Shown in pieces: positions 1 through 12,729 of a stretch of 64,000 nt of DNA. Location of the stretch: contig OZ038380.1 of the NCBI GenBank assembly GCA_964036045.1, forward strand, positions 125,222,899 to 125,286,898, written 5' to 3'. This stretch comes from Eutreptiella sp. 'Long Island Sound 2002'. Lineage: Eukaryota; Euglenozoa; Euglenophyceae; Eutreptiales; Eutreptiaceae. The notes under the pieces were generated by a model that was given only the letters and a program-made list of their open reading frames with translations, made no database searches and was not told the origin of the DNA. The translations under genes were made by a program, and so were the position numbers. Positions within the stretch are counted from its first letter, which is position 1. Each line of letters begins with the position of its first letter.

Positions 1-2000
1 ATCGGAATATCAGGAATCAACAGGGTTTTATTATCAAAATGTCTCCGTAATTTTTCAGCCTTTCGTTCTGATGGTCAATGTATCGGCGACTGTCAGTTGG
101 CTCGCGATTTTGCGTTAACCGATTGATTAACTGTTATTTCCAGATATTTTCGCGGATATTCCGTTGAAGGGTCAGATTTCATCAGCAAAGGGTTCGTTGC
201 TTCCGCAATTCTCTAAATAAGCACTCGAAATTTTAATCAGAATTTTTCGCGATGTCGAAATCGGATTTTCGACTTCGACATCGCCGCACTTGATTTGGAC
301 TTCTTCGAGTGGTCATGCGCTTTCCCCTATGCCCGAATCAGGTTTCCCTTATACTTGCCACCCATTTAACTTGGAGATATGAGGGAAACAAAAGTGAATC
401 GTGGGACAACTTTGAAGGACCATATCTACGCTTTTGGTGCGCACACATGCCCGGTGTAGCAAGGGAAAAGGGTCAAGAGGGTATAAAGTGATATATAACT
501 CTTGGACCGTGCAACCGAATATTTTAATGCGACTTTCGAGTGTGCCGCATGAGTGTTGGGGTTGCATAGCAACTTTCTTTGGGTTCCTACGCATTTTTAA
601 CGTGAAGTTATGTCCATGGAGGGACATGGCATATCATGCTGGGAGCCACTTTTGAGGGTATGTTTTATATGCATGGTATATGTCTTGATATGCTCACGCC
701 CATGTTATATATCTTCTTGTGGTCGAAGAGATGGGGAGCCATACGTGACAAGGTTTTTGCCCATGTCTCAATTGTGGAATTCAAAGCGCTAGACTAAGTC
801 TACCGCATATGTATTGCTCATGGTATGTTAGGCAAAGAGATCCATGAGTGCACTCCCATTTTCATGGGGCATGTAGATATAGGTGGCGAAGGTATCTCCA
901 TGCGCCCGATTGGGGATCCAAGTGGGGGAATTGTTCGTAAATGGTTCCAATCATTTGTGTATTGAACCATGGGCGGATATCATGGGTGAGCATAGAGATA
1001 TACTATCATGACAAGTTTGTATTTGGTCATATTTTCATGTTTTTTACCTCAATTTTTGCTCATTTTTGCGTTTTGTGTACTCACCTGGTCAGCTAACAGC
1101 AAGAAGCCTATGGGGAGTCGAACCATGATATGTTGTTCATATGTTGCCATATGCTTTGGAGTTGAACACCACCATATGCTGGATCGCGTACTCCATTTGG
1201 CTTGGCGCACAAAGGATCACAAGAATTGGTCTCAAGATCATGGGCTGACTTGGGCAGTGCGTGGCGCCCATATCCGAAGGGGTTTCGAGGGTAAGGTGGG
1301 GATGTACATGGGCATTGACCTTTGGTCTATATCCTCCATGAATATTAGACTACGATTCCATGCATGCTTCGAGCCTTCGGATAAGTGGTAACTTCAATTT
1401 TGAGCATATATGTGATATATGGCCAATATGGTGTGAATTGGCAGTTTTTTGGCATGTTATGAATTCAAACTCATAGGTCATTTCTCTAAGCCCATTCGAC
1501 TCCAAGTCCAACCAAGGTTATGTCAGGGTAGGGCATGGTCCTGAGTGCCACTCTAGGCCATGACACGTCACCCCCCCCATTGGGCTAGGATTTAGAGGCT
1601 TGGGAGTGAACACATTTTTGGGGTTTATGTAACGACTTTTGACATGTGGCATTTAGCCATCTCATTTGACCTGGTTCGAGGCAATATGTTGGTGAGTCAA
1701 GGGAAGGTCTTGAGTCCAGGGAATGAGGGGTTTATGGCTGTGAATGTGTATGTTTACCTTGCATTATTCGTGTTCATACGCCAATTTCAGGGCTTTCTTC
1801 CTTGGTGCAATTCTTGTACATGCCCGCCACCGTGGGAATACCGGTGTGCTGAACGAAAGCCCGCAGCCTGATTTGGATTGTGAATTGGGTTATTGCTGTA
1901 TTTGTGGGATCTGGTTGCCATTCAGGGTTGAAGGAGGATTTTATTTTCTATATTTTTGGATTTGGAACCTTGGATTTTGAGCAATGCAATCGTTGATCAG
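1..2000. other. No recognisable gene
   Basis: I see no convincing reading frame, structural RNA or clear repeat. The open frames here are short and have no family motif. The stretch lies directly upstream of the element A gag remnant and could include its leader or LTR, but I found no second copy in the window to prove that. Confidence 0.5.
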
Positions 2001-2107
2001 GAGCAAATCGGCACGGGTTACAGGCGGAAGGGGCACAGCGGGGGCCGGTCCTGGTAGGGACCTTCTTTAAGGGATATAGTCGACATCCACACCTGGACGC
2101 CAAGGAA

Positions 2108-3680
2108 GTGGCGTGCAGGGACGAGGCGCGTGAAGATCACTGCCATTGCCGACATGTGGACTTCCTCATCAGGAGTTATCTCTGGCCTGGCAAGGATGCC
2201 ATTATTCAAAGCATCGACAAGGTGGACGGCACCACAGGTAGAATTCTTGAGGACCAGACCATCTTCGACAACGCTCTGGGGAGTATTAGATCACATCAAG
2301 AGGACTATGAGGCCAAGCTGGAGACAATGCTGGTACATCAGCAAGGAATGGTGGACAAAATGATCAAGTACTTGGAGATCGTCAAGGACAGGATGAAGAA
2401 GTTGGAGAGGCGTGTAGGAGTCCCGGCACCAGGTCCCGATCTACCACGGGATCCTGCCCCGGAGTCTTTGGTGAGGCGGCTGACGACATTGAGGACAGCG
2501 GCAGAAGGAGTGGCGCCCATGGAGGGTCCCATGGAGTCGGCGCCATACGGTCCGTCACAGGTTGACCCCTCATTGCTGAGGCACATCCCACTTTCTCGAC
2601 CAGTGTCATGTTGGAAGAGAAGACGCCGGAAAAAGGCTCGGGGATTGGTACGCCCAAGTGTGATACCTGTGAAGGGACGGTTCAGATTGGCATGAGCAGC
2701 CCGCCAGCCGCTCGTACGTTCGATGCTCGTGCAGCGTACGAGCGCCGAGTCGCTGAAATGGATTCGGAAATACGTGGAGGATCAAGTGGGAAATCATGGG
2801 TGCATGATCGGCGGTCAGGCATATGGGCCATGGTCGGTCCGAGCATGGAAGAAACCAAATCTGGACCGCGAGAAGACATGGAGGTCCGAGGAGTTTACTC
2901 TCACTCTCCAGGCAATGGGAGTGGTGGAAGTATCCGTCATGGGGGCGTCATTGCTTTCGATGTTAGAGACGCTGTACGTTTCGAGGACCTCCGGGGTGAG
3001 AAAATACCCGATTACGACGCCAGCCCCGGCAGCTTGGAAGGTTTCATCCTAGATTAAAAGACTTCGCCGAGAAACCTGTTTGTGAGATGCGGTTCGGATC
3101 AGATGCTCGAGACAAGTCGGCATGTTCTACTTTCCCACACCATTTGGCTCCGGAGTTGAAGGCGGACTTACGTGACGGTATTCTGGACAAGAGGATCCGT
3201 ACAAAGGAGCAGTGTTTGGACTGGTTAGAGCAAGAAAGGAGGGTGGATACCCGCAAACAAAAGCTTGATGACATATGGGCAATACCTCTCAACTTGGAAT
3301 GTGGGGAGCTGCAGTTGAGGGACCGGGGGAGATATCTTCGAAAGTACCGCCGACTTCTAAAGCAAGTTGAGGATTGGTCACAGTCGGGTGAGATTCGCCA
3401 CCCCTTGCGGGATGTCCTGCCAGCCTATTGGAAGAAATAGGTGGAGGACGAGGAGAACAAGCAGGCCAATAAACGTATTGCAGTACGCATCATGTCGCCG
3501 GAGGAGCAGCACCCGGGCATTATGGAATATTTCCAACGGAACCTCAGAGCGCTGGTGCGGATGATCTCGTTGAATAATTCTGTGTACGTGGAGGTGTTTG
3601 GCGAGACCGCAGGGGACGTCTCCCTCGACTCTATACTGTCGATTCGAGACGCGTGGGGAAGCTGTAGTTGCAGATGATAC
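2108..3680 (+). pseudogene. Ty3-type gag remnant, element A
   Basis: A string of frames that read as one broken gag. From 2108 the first part is a charged, coiled-coil-like N-terminus (EDYEAKLETML, MKKLERRV), then a Pro/Ser-rich linker. From about 3000 there is a capsid-like region (KIPDYDASPGSLEGF, then an Arg/Lys-rich helical stretch to 3440). An in-frame TAG at 3438-3440 (AYWKK stop VEDEENKQ) and frame changes near 2610 and 3060 show it is dead. It lies in line with the zinc knuckle and protease downstream on the same strand. Capsid identity is inferred from layout and composition rather than from a diagnostic motif. Confidence 0.55.
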
Positions 3681-3866
3681 CCGCACAAATGAGCTTGGAC
3701 TCGATCATCCAGTACGTGAGAGTGGAATTGAAGCTGAACTTCAAAAACAAAGCGCGTATTAAAGATCGTCACAATCATGGGAACCATGATCGCCGCGAAG
3801 ATTGACATCATGGAGAGTGTTTCGAGATGAACGCGTGGGAGTTTAGAAGATGCCGGGGGCGAGAAT

Positions 3867-4277
3867 ATGACCCGTGATGATCATGAGGAAGCGCATTTCT
3901 TTGCTTTTGTGGTGCACAACACAAAGGAGCATGGGCAAGACAAGTCGAAGTGCAGGAGAGCACCACCCCATGGAGGAAGGGGGAAACCGCCAAGGAGGAT
4001 CGGCAATCCGCCGCACTCCTTCAAGGAAGACAGGCGGGAACATGACGGATGCTGGATCTGTTATGGGAAGAATCTCCCACACAAACACGATCATAAGACG
4101 TGCAAGATCTACGTGGAGGACAAGAAGGCGTACTTCCAAGCCAACCCCGAGAAAGTGCCCAAAGAGAAGCGTATAAAGGCTTGGAAGCGTGGGCAAGGTG
4201 CTGGTGGCACTCGGGAGGACAAGGACATGGAGGTGACCGCCGAATTCGATAAATCGAGGAAGTGGCCAATTCGTTAA
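3867..4277 (+). pseudogene. Gag nucleocapsid with zinc-knuckle-like motif, element A
   Basis: About 136 residues, basic and rich in His and Lys. A knuckle-like cluster CWICYGKN...HDHKTC spaces as C-x2-C-x8-H-x4-C, longer than the usual CX2CX4HX4C retroviral knuckle. This is the expected position for the RNA-binding end of gag: after the capsid-like region and before the protease at 4716. The flanks are basic and Gly-containing. Probably non-functional, like the rest of element A. Confidence 0.5.
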
Positions 4278-4326
4278 TGCGGAGCATAGAATCGCTCAAG
4301 GCCTTGCAGAACGAGAGAAGTACCCC

Positions 4327-5615
4327 ATGGCCGGGAGATTCGCAGCAAGACAGGGCTGCGGTCGATCAAACTTAGTGAAGCTCCACGGCAGTGGGACACG
4401 GGAGGACTCACCTTCAAAAATCAGTGCAATCCAATTCAACACGGCATTCATGGTGCCGGAAAAGTATCTGAAGGAGCCAAAGCAACTGACTTCAAACAGT
4501 GCCAATCCATGGGACGCCCTGTCAAGGGAAGTACAAGTGGAGATTGGCAACCGGGACAGGAAGGTGCGGGAGACCACGGAGAGTCCCGTGGTTGGGCAGG
4601 ACAAAACCCAAAATCTATGATCTATGATCACACATTGGAAGTCCTTATGCTCCCATTCGTGCTAGATTTGCATGCTGTGAGAGTCGCCCGCACACCACAT
4701 GGCGATTAGCGGCAATTGCACTTGAAGGTGCGGGTAATGTGCGGACGGAACGAAGTGATCGCACATGTCTTGGTGGATACTGGGGCCCTGGTAAGCTTGG
4801 TGCGGAATGGACTGTTTCCGGACACATGTCTGAAGAGCAGTGACCGACCAGTGCGCCTTAATGTTGCAAACGGCGGAATCATGGGTGGAGGAGCCCGTGA
4901 AGCCGAACTTGGCCTGGAATTTCGGGATCGACCGGACCAAGCAAAACGCTTGTTGCTCCATGGAAAATTATTTGAGGCCGATCTCTCTGATTCGGATATC
5001 ATAATGGGCTATGATTTCATGGTCAGCAATTCAGCCGGAGCATTGCCCCATCGTGCCACACTGATGCGTGAGGCAAACAAGAGGCTTTCATGGCTATCGA
5101 TTCATTATGCCCCTGTTGGATCCCGATGTACCAGAGATGGGGAGGAAAAAATTGTTCGTGCAGTGAAAGCAGCGGGAATTCAGTCCAAAGGTGGCGTTGG
5201 GGAGCATCTTCAGGAGTATGGTCTATCGTGGGAGGCTTATTGTTGCATGATGGAAGGCTTTGGTATGGACACACCGTCGACGGATGTCGTCGCATCAAAA
5301 GAGGCTTCCAAGTTGCAAAAGTGCGCGAGGTACTGGCACAAGGGCGACTCGGCGAGGAACAAACACTTTGGCGCAGAAAGGTGGCGCCATCTGTATGTAC
5401 AAGGAGCCCAACGGAATTCAGAATGGATCGCCATCAAAACTATCGCTAATAGAGCCAAAGGAGTCCTCTTGCTGACTGGACCCGGCCCAGGGGACGCCCG
5501 TGGCGAATTTCTAAGATCAAAGATCGATTCCATCCCCTCGAACCAATTTGTGTTTGCGCCGGATGAGGAGATATCTATGGTCGCTATGGAAACCTCTTTG
5601 CCGTCAGCGGGATAA
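4327..5615 (+). pseudogene. Retropepsin plus Dam/DIRS-like domain, element A
   Basis: The frame from 4716 holds an aspartic protease of retroviral type: LVDTGALVSLV is the catalytic D-T-G-A motif, and DIIMGYDFM matches the second hydrophobic-Gly motif about 85 residues later. Upstream, 4327-4620 is a linker with no motif. The last 100 residues (GVLLLTGPGPGDARG and flanks, about 5310-5600) align in order with the extra domain between protease and RT in elements B, C and D. No reverse transcriptase follows, so element A is truncated. Of the four elements only A keeps the standard T in the D-T-G motif. Confidence 0.65.
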
Positions 5616-6330
5616 GAATGGTCAAGCCACGCGTATTAAGTGGACGGTGCATAATGCCATCCCACGGGGGATGAGGCTTTAATCCGGAGGATTCAAGCCG
5701 TGCCCATGAGGGTCATGTTCAAGGAGAGCAACGACCCCAAAGTGGAAGTCAAGACCTTGTCCTTTCACCTATGATTTTAGCAGATGTTTTTTCCCGAAAT
5801 TCAAAGTCATGCATTTCCAGAACGGCGATATCAAACTGTACACAGTAGTACTGTTGTTTTTGTGTTTTCTCAAAATTTTAACAAAATTATCCTGTCGCTG
5901 GAGCTGGAGCCGCAGATCAACTGTCAGCAACTGCCGCGTACGCGAGTTTCAGATTCCCGACCGCCGTGCGCAAAAGAAAATCGCCAAAAAGTCCACTTTC
6001 TCTCGCAGTTGGCAGCAAAGTAAAGGCATGAGCGTGTCCCCGAGATCAATACCTTGCTGCTGACCTAAAAAGTCCAGATTGACAGGCACAGATTTTGAGA
6101 AAATCACACTTTTCTAGCCACAAACCACTCTTCTTCATGGTTTTGGGGTCTATGGAGGCCATGTAGAGGGCCTTACAGGGCTGGAAGAGGTGGTATAGAG
6201 GTGATAGATGAACCAATTGTCATCACCATTCGTGGAAGCCAACATGACAAGCGATGTTTTGCCTTTATTCTAGGCTATTCATCCCTTTCTCATGCACCAT
6301 GGGGCCCAATATCCATATGGTTCATAGGTA
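5616..6330. other. No recognisable gene
   Basis: Spacer between the element A remnant and the satellite array. Short frames only, and I saw no LTR copy or priming site. A 19-bp sequence (CCATATGGTTCATAGGTAGG region, about 6312) recurs near 7826, so it flanks the satellite on both sides. Confidence 0.4.
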
Positions 6331-6339
6331 GGGTGAAAT

Positions 6340-7740
6340 CGCGCTTTTTTTGTCAAATATTGATATTTTGGCTTTTTACAAGCAGTTGAAGGACCCCCCC
6401 TCCCTATTTTGAGGGTGCTGGATGCGAAAAAGCACGTTGTGGTCACAAAAAGATCACAAAAACACATTTTGTAGCATCCGTATGCACCACAATTTGCCGT
6501 TTCTCATGGAAAAAACGGATAAAAATGGCCATTTCTTGGTCAAAAAATGATTTTTTTTGGCCTCAGACAAGCGGTTGAAGACCCCTCCCCTATTTTGAGG
6601 GTGCTGGATGTGAATAAGCAAGTTGTAGTCACACACAGGTCACGCAAACACAATTTACAGCATCCGTATGCACCAAAACGTGCCTTTTTCATGAAAAAAC
6701 GGCCAACAATGGCCATTTTGTGGTCAAAAGTTGGGATTTTTCGGGTCTCCCCTATTTCGAGGGCGCTGGATGCGAAAAAGCAGATTCCAGGGACACACAG
6801 ATCACGCAAACACAATTTACCGCATCCGTACGCACCAAAATATGCCATTTTTCATGAAAAGAGGCCAAAAATGGCCGTTTTTTGTCAAATATTGATTTTT
6901 TGGCTTTGTACAAGCAGTTGAAGGACCCCCCCCCCTAATTTGAAGGTGCGGGATGCAAAAAGGCAAGTTGCGGTCACACGAAGATCATGACAACACATTT
7001 TGTAGCATCCGTATGCACCACAATTTGCCATTTCTCATGGAAAAAACGGCTAAAAATGGCCATTTTTTGGTCAGAAAATGTTTTTTTTTAAAATCAGACA
7101 AGCAGTGGAAGACTGCCCCCCTATTTTGAGGGTGCTTGATACAAAACAAAAAGGTTGTAGGGACACACAGATCACGCAAAGACAATTTACAACATCCGTC
7201 CGCACCAAAATTTGCCGTTTTTCACGAAAAAAACGGCCACAAATGGCCCTTTTCTGGTCACATATTGATTTTGTTTTGCTTCGTACAAGCAGTTGAAGGA
7301 CCCCCCCCCCCCTATTTTGAGTGTGCTGGATGCAAAAAAGCAAGTTGTATGCACGCACGGACTACAAAAGCACATTGTACAGCATCTGTATGCACCAAAA
7401 TTTGCTATTTTTCATGGGAAAACTGCCAAAAATGGCCGTTTCTTGGTCAAAAAATGAGTATTTTGGCCTCAGACAGGCAGTTGCAGAGCCCCCATTCCCA
7501 TTTTGAGGGTGCTGGATGCAAAGAAGCATGCTGTGTGGACACAGAGATTGCCCAAACACAATTTACAGCATTCTTATGCCCCAAAATCTGCCATTTTTCA
7601 ACAAAATCGGCGAAAAATAGCCTTTTTCTTTATCAAAAATTGTTTGTTTTTTTAGCCTGAGACAAGCAGCTGAACCACCCACCCTCCCGATTGGAGGGTG
7701 CCCGTTGCAAAGAAGCGAAATACGCCAAAGAACTACATAA
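6340..7740. repeat. Satellite array, about 187-bp unit, 8 diverged copies
   Basis: The phrase CTATTTTGAGGGTGCTGGAT and close variants recur near 6400, 6589, 6747, 6930, 7117, 7310, 7497 and 7683. Spacings are about 189, 158, 183, 187, 193, 187 and 186. Each unit also has a C-run just before the phrase, a segment like CATCCGTATGCACCAAAATT, and a short near-palindrome around AAAATGGCCATTTT. Divergence between units is substantial, so the array is not freshly amplified. No coding capacity is conserved between units. Confidence 0.85.
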
Positions 7741-8036
7741 AGTATGATAGTATGTGCATAAGAATGGGATGAGCGATGAACATTTGAGGCGTTTTTGTCC
7801 CTATTTTGCACCGTTTGTGGTCCATTTCCATATGGTTCATAGGTAGGCTTTTGCGTGCCTATCACCGTACACACACATGTTTGAGGCTTAGGTTGTTACT
7901 TTTGGGAAACAATGGCGTAGCAGGAACCCCCCCCCCTGCTTTTTGGGGGGTGTATAATTAAAACAAAAGGTTACTTTTGGTTTTTTTGGGTACAAAACCT
8001 ATTTTCATGGTTTTTTCGTGCCTATACTATACTATA

Positions 8037-8370
8037 CAGGTACACTGGTGTGCAGCACTGTTCTGCTGCACCACCCCAGAGCAGACAAAAATACTCCAAA
8101 ATAGGCCGAATTCCAAGGTTTTTGATGGTTTGGGAGAAAGCTCGGGTGGGAGGAACCCCCCAATCCCTATTTTGGGGCCAGAGAGAGAAAAGAAAATTTG
8201 AATTTCTGCCCAAAATCCTCTATAGGCAGGTACACTGGTGTGCAGCACTGTTCTGCAAGACCAGCCCAGAGCAGGCAAAAATACCCCAAAATAGGCCAAA
8301 TTTCAAGGTTTTTGATATTTTTGGACGAAATTCGGGTGGGAGGACCCCCCCCCTATTTTGGGGCCGTAGA
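8037..8370. repeat. Two-copy repeat, 189-bp spacing
   Basis: CAGGTACACTGGTGTGCAGC begins near 8037 and again near 8226. The following about 150 bases align, including a C-run followed by CTATTTTGGGGCC. The period equals that of the array upstream, and the C-run/CTATTTTG block is shared with it. These are probably distant members of the same satellite. Confidence 0.75.
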
Positions 8371-8399
8371 TACGAAACAAATTAGGTCACGTCCGGCGA

Positions 8400-11300
8400 A
8401 AAACCCCTTTTTGTCGACTTTTTGAATTTAGGGAAAAAACAGCTGCTAAAATCATAGGTGTTGACGAGATTGATCGTGATGTGCAATGCATGAAGGATGG
8501 GATGCATGCCCATGTGGCACCCAGATTTCTTCTACGTTAGATTTTCTAGAGTCTGCGGGGGATATGAAGTAGATATTTATTTGTTTTGATCTCCTCACCC
8601 ACTTTCCTTTGTTGCTTTGTGTTTCGCCATTTTTTGGAGCGATAGGGCCTATTTGGAGGTTGCCGGACGCAATCGGGACTACCAATTGTGCTAAATCCCT
8701 CCCCAACTACTGCTTCGATTTTTAGCACACCACATTCTATCTTTAGAACACTTGCGCTATTTTTGGTAGCAAAATTTCTTTTTTTGGAACTCCACCATAC
8801 CGGCCCCGCTTCGGGTTTTGTCTGAATCCGCAGCGTCCGAGGGTCTGTCGGCATCGCCTTCTTGAGGTCTGTCTCCGTCCAGGGTCTCTCAATTTGGAGA
8901 TTTCTGTTTTTCGCGTGTGCCATTTTTAGTCACAAATGTTACTTTTTTTTGTAAAACATTTTTTGCTCATTTCGCCCCATTATGGGCACCTAGAAACCAT
9001 TCGACCGGATCCAGGATCATTTTTTCGCATTCTGCACGCGATTGCGACGTCCATTTGAACTCATCTTGCGACTGCAGCCCGGTTCGGAACTGGGGACCCC
9101 CTAAAAATTTTTTCCAAAAGATAAATATTTTCGTAACCCAAAAAATTTGTTGTTGTTTGTGTGTACGCTTGCCATGGTGCAGTGTCATCTCCCTCCCACG
9201 AGTACCAAATATTCCTGGAGGTGATGCAATACTCTCATGTCTCTTGGTGGGAGTGCGGGTCATGCAAGGGGTTACTGCTGTGCATGCGGAGCATCATATA
9301 CCTTTTTGTGGTATTTTATGTAGACTAGTCGTCGACGTTGCTTTGTGTCTATCTTTGATCCGCCGAGCCTATGAATTTAGGTTTAGATGTGACCAGAGGG
9401 ACGTCATTCTTTTGAGTTCCTATCCTACTTCCCCCCAATTACTTGGGCGGGTGGCCACGGTGTATGTAGTACCCTCCCACAATGAGGGGAGTGCCAAGGG
9501 AGCCCGTCCTCTTTATGTTTTTCCGAGCAGGTGACAATGCTCTGGGAAGGGGGGTGAAGCCAGTTCAGATCCCATTTGGCTGCACTGTATCCTAAACTTC
9601 ACTGATTCCAGCGATTTCTGCAGTTTTTGGATATGAATTCAGGTGAATTCCGAATTTATATTATTTACAAGTCACAGGATGGCGAATTTCACATTTCTAG
9701 TTCAGACCAGGCCTGCTGTGTGTGCGCGCACCCTTCTGGTGTTCCTGTTGGCGTGCGTGTGCTCTGTGTTCTTTAATGCGGGCCGATCGTCTGAAAACAT
9801 TTCCCAACGGGTGCTAATAGTGTTAGTTCTATCCTGGTACGAAAATGGAAGCAAATCGAAAGGTAGGGCAACTCCAGTGGATGATAGAAGGCCCGGGATT
9901 GCGATCTGGCTAAACCCTGGTGTGGTGCCTCTAGCCACACCGGCTGACCCCCTTGGGTGCATCAGTGCACTTGGGGAGGGATCGGTGTACGTTAATTGGC
10001 GCATCTGCTTCGGCAGTGCCACCCCTACGTGCATGTGGGACCATGAGTCCCTTGAAGCTGGACTAGCCCTAGTGGAAGTGAAGTCGAAGTGGATGTGGCT
10101 GAGGTAGGCGCACTGGAAGGGAAGAAAGCAGCTCTGTTGTTGCTCCGCAAGGCGAAGAAAATCCTCATTCCTTGGCTTATCATTTGTTTGCTTTGCATGT
10201 GTCATGACAACCTGATCTTCCATGGAATGAAAGCGGCTCCATCTTTGGTGATTGCGTGTGTTGAACATGTTGTGTACACGTGCAATCAGTGAACATGCTA
10301 AAGGCGGAGAAGTCCACTTATGCCCTGGTTGTTCACCTCTCATTTGCCGTCTTACTCCCCTGACCTTCGGTGAATTAATATCACACTTGGCTGGTGATCC
10401 ACTATCCTTCCCTTAACAGCAAGCAGTAGGGCATGAGTTCACTTCATTTGGCAGTTGGATATAGGGACAATCGTCGATCAAGGTAGGGGATTCCCACTAC
10501 AAATGCATGAATGCTCTCCTGGGTCATGGCAGGGCGAAACTCTCCCTCCATATCCATGCTTCCGGGATCGAGGTTTGGTGAGGTTCTCTCCTGGGCCATC
10601 GATACGTTAGGCTCTCCCTCCTAGGACATCGATTGGTTAGGTTCTCCTCCCTGGGCCATGGATCGGTCAGGTTCTTTCTCCGGGCATGGACTGCCGTGGG
10701 ACCATCTCTCTCAACGCCTGGATTGGGGCGGGACCATCGTTATTCGAGGCAGGACTACTTCTCTTTGGGATGTAACAATCTCACATGGATATTCTCTCAT
10801 TGGACCCGGGATACCTCTTCTTTTGCACGCACTCTGCAGGCCGGGTCTAGGTCTCTACATGTGACCTGGGGCATCTGCTTATCCAATCTTGTTACCCAAT
10901 CTCTCTCCAAGTAGCATGCATTGAATTCTTGCGCTGTCAGACGAACATACAAATAGGCAATATTGATTTCACATGTTCATGTGTGGATGGTTGCTAACGA
11001 ACATGACGATTGTGTTTGCCTATGCCATCGGGTCCAAAGCAATTAGGCACCTAGTGATGGGACCGAGTGGCATGTTCAAGGATGTGAGGGCATGAGACAT
11101 ATGTTGTCTGTTGGCTTCTCTACTCATGTCTTTGGTTCGCGACACTCTAACCGCAGGGAGCCCAGCAATTGGTATGTACCATACACTGAACATGTGAGGT
11201 TTGGTGGGCTGGCCCTTCTTGACGTCTTCCTTCCGAGCAGCAAGTAAACCCGTGAAGTTTATTCACGGGCTGGCCATGGTGTATGATATTGCTGAGTGAC

Positions 11301-12220
11301 AGGCACCCGGCGTCGGTGTGGAGTACCGAATCATTGCCATAATGAAATTATATATGTCACACATGCCAGGCAACAAAAAGTGTTTGCCATTGCCGTGAGA
11401 TCACTCTCCCGACTCATATTGAGTTATCCTCATTGCAACTTCTTCATACGTGTCAATTGGTGACTCATGAGGGTGGGCAAGTCATGTATGTGGCCATGCT
11501 GTACTTGGTGTTCAGGAACGCCATGGTGTCATGGTTGATCAACGGTGAGAACATTTCTTATGTTTTGCACCGATCTCGTTCACTCCATTTTACCGTCTTG
11601 TGGGCAAGGGGAAGGATGGGCCATGTGTGCCCAGGCTTTGCGAGGAACCCGATGATGCCATTGTGTTTTATATGCTATTCTTCCTGTTTTGCCATCTGCC
11701 CACATTGACTGTATTGATGTCATTGTGTCATGCATGATTTTCTGTGAACCAATGTGTCTTCTTAAGTCCTTGTAGTATCGAGATGTTGCTACCTTGCCGT
11801 TGCATGTCCATAACGGAACGCATAGTTCAAGGGTGCAGGGTATATAAATCGATTCTTCGAGTAGGGATGCAACACCGTCTTCAATAATTGCATATCTCAT
11901 TCCACGGCTTCATCCTCATTTGTACCTCTCAGTTCCTTTGCCCGACATTGTCATTGTTTGTTTCCTTCTCCATGACTTTCATGTATTGTTGGACCCAAGT
12001 GCCTCCGTCCTCAACACTTCCCTCAATTTGAATTGGTGAACCATGTATTTGGATTTCATTGGCCAGGGTTGCCACGGGGTGCGTTTGTGGGACATTTTTG
12101 GAAGTTCGAGATTGGTGATTGGTAAGCATTAAAGCATTGTTGAGATTTAGGACTGATGATTGTCACGGGGAAGAAAGTGGAAAATCGGGAATAGGCGGTA
12201 GAGCGCGCACAATGGCAGGG
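8400..12220. other. No recognisable gene; one minisatellite
   Basis: The long frames here (for example 8917-9534 plus and 9702-10343 minus) have no motif and no plausible protein composition, so I leave them out. A minisatellite sits at about 10575-10695. Both strands were read for transposon, RNA and priming-site motifs without success. Confidence 0.45.
10575..10695. repeat. Minisatellite, about 30-bp unit, 4 copies
   Basis: GGTTCTCTCCTGGGCCATCG and variants recur four times with a 28-30 bp period (GGTTCTC..., GGCTCTC..., GGTTCTC..., GGTTCTT...), each carrying a GGGCCAT or GGACAT core. The copies are clearly diverged. Confidence 0.6.
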
Positions 12221-12227
12221 GCCGGTC

Positions 12228-12590
12228 CTACGGACCTTCATTAGACCTGCGGTTCCTGGTCAGCGCCATATGGCGTGACAAAGGGGACCTACATACGGTG
12301 ATCCACTCCCACTACCCGCACACCCAACAGAACGCCCAGAGTATTGCAGCACGACTGGAAACCACGCACCGGCAGCTAAGGGAGTTCCACAAATGCCGAG
12401 CGAAAGACCTAGCACAGGAGCAACAACGGTACCTCCGAAACCCCAAGACGTACAAATCCTTAAAACATGTGGACAAGGTCCTGGGAGAAACGGGCCACCA
12501 GGGCATCAAAGCACTATGCCTTCAAGACAGCACGGTAACCAACGACCCCAATGTAGTCATGGAAGAGGTACTCAAAAACTCTAAATGCCT
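12228..12590 (+). pseudogene. LINE ORF2 fragment upstream of RT (5' half)
   Basis: An open frame of about 120 residues reading DLRFLVSAIWRDKG... to VVMEEVLKN. It has the charged, helical character of the stretch between endonuclease and reverse transcriptase in LINE ORF2. It ends with a motif like D-S-T-V-T-x-D-P-x-x-V-x-E-x-x, which normally precedes the RT N-terminus by 40-60 residues. Similarity stops at about 12590. The RT itself resumes in the same orientation near 35.1 kb, so I read the two as halves of one LINE split by a 22.5-kb insertion. Confidence 0.6.
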
Positions 12591-12729
12591 CACTTTCTGA
12601 CTGTCTTTTCTTTTTCGATTGAGCCGCAGGTCTGTTTTTACGTAGGGATCGTGGGCAAGACCCCTCAAAAAAAACTGCAGCCCAATCGCCGCAAAACTCC
12701 CCGCAACAGTGCTGGCCGATGTGACCCAT

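Noticed and set aside
2029-2070. GGGGCCGGTCCT...GGACCTTC shared with 12215-12240
   Set aside because: The match is short and gapped. It may be a shared priming or repeat segment, but I cannot define a feature from it.
8917-9534. 205-codon plus-strand ORF
   Set aside because: Composition is irregular (Cys/Phe-rich, no motif) and similar lengths occur by chance in this window.
9702-10343. 213-codon minus-strand ORF
   Set aside because: No motif, overlaps another long frame on the other strand, no context.
12605-12632. TTGAGCCGC near the left edge of block G, similar to the inner part of T's right end
   Set aside because: Only 9 bp match and the orientation is wrong for a left terminal repeat. 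I did not use it to define G's end.
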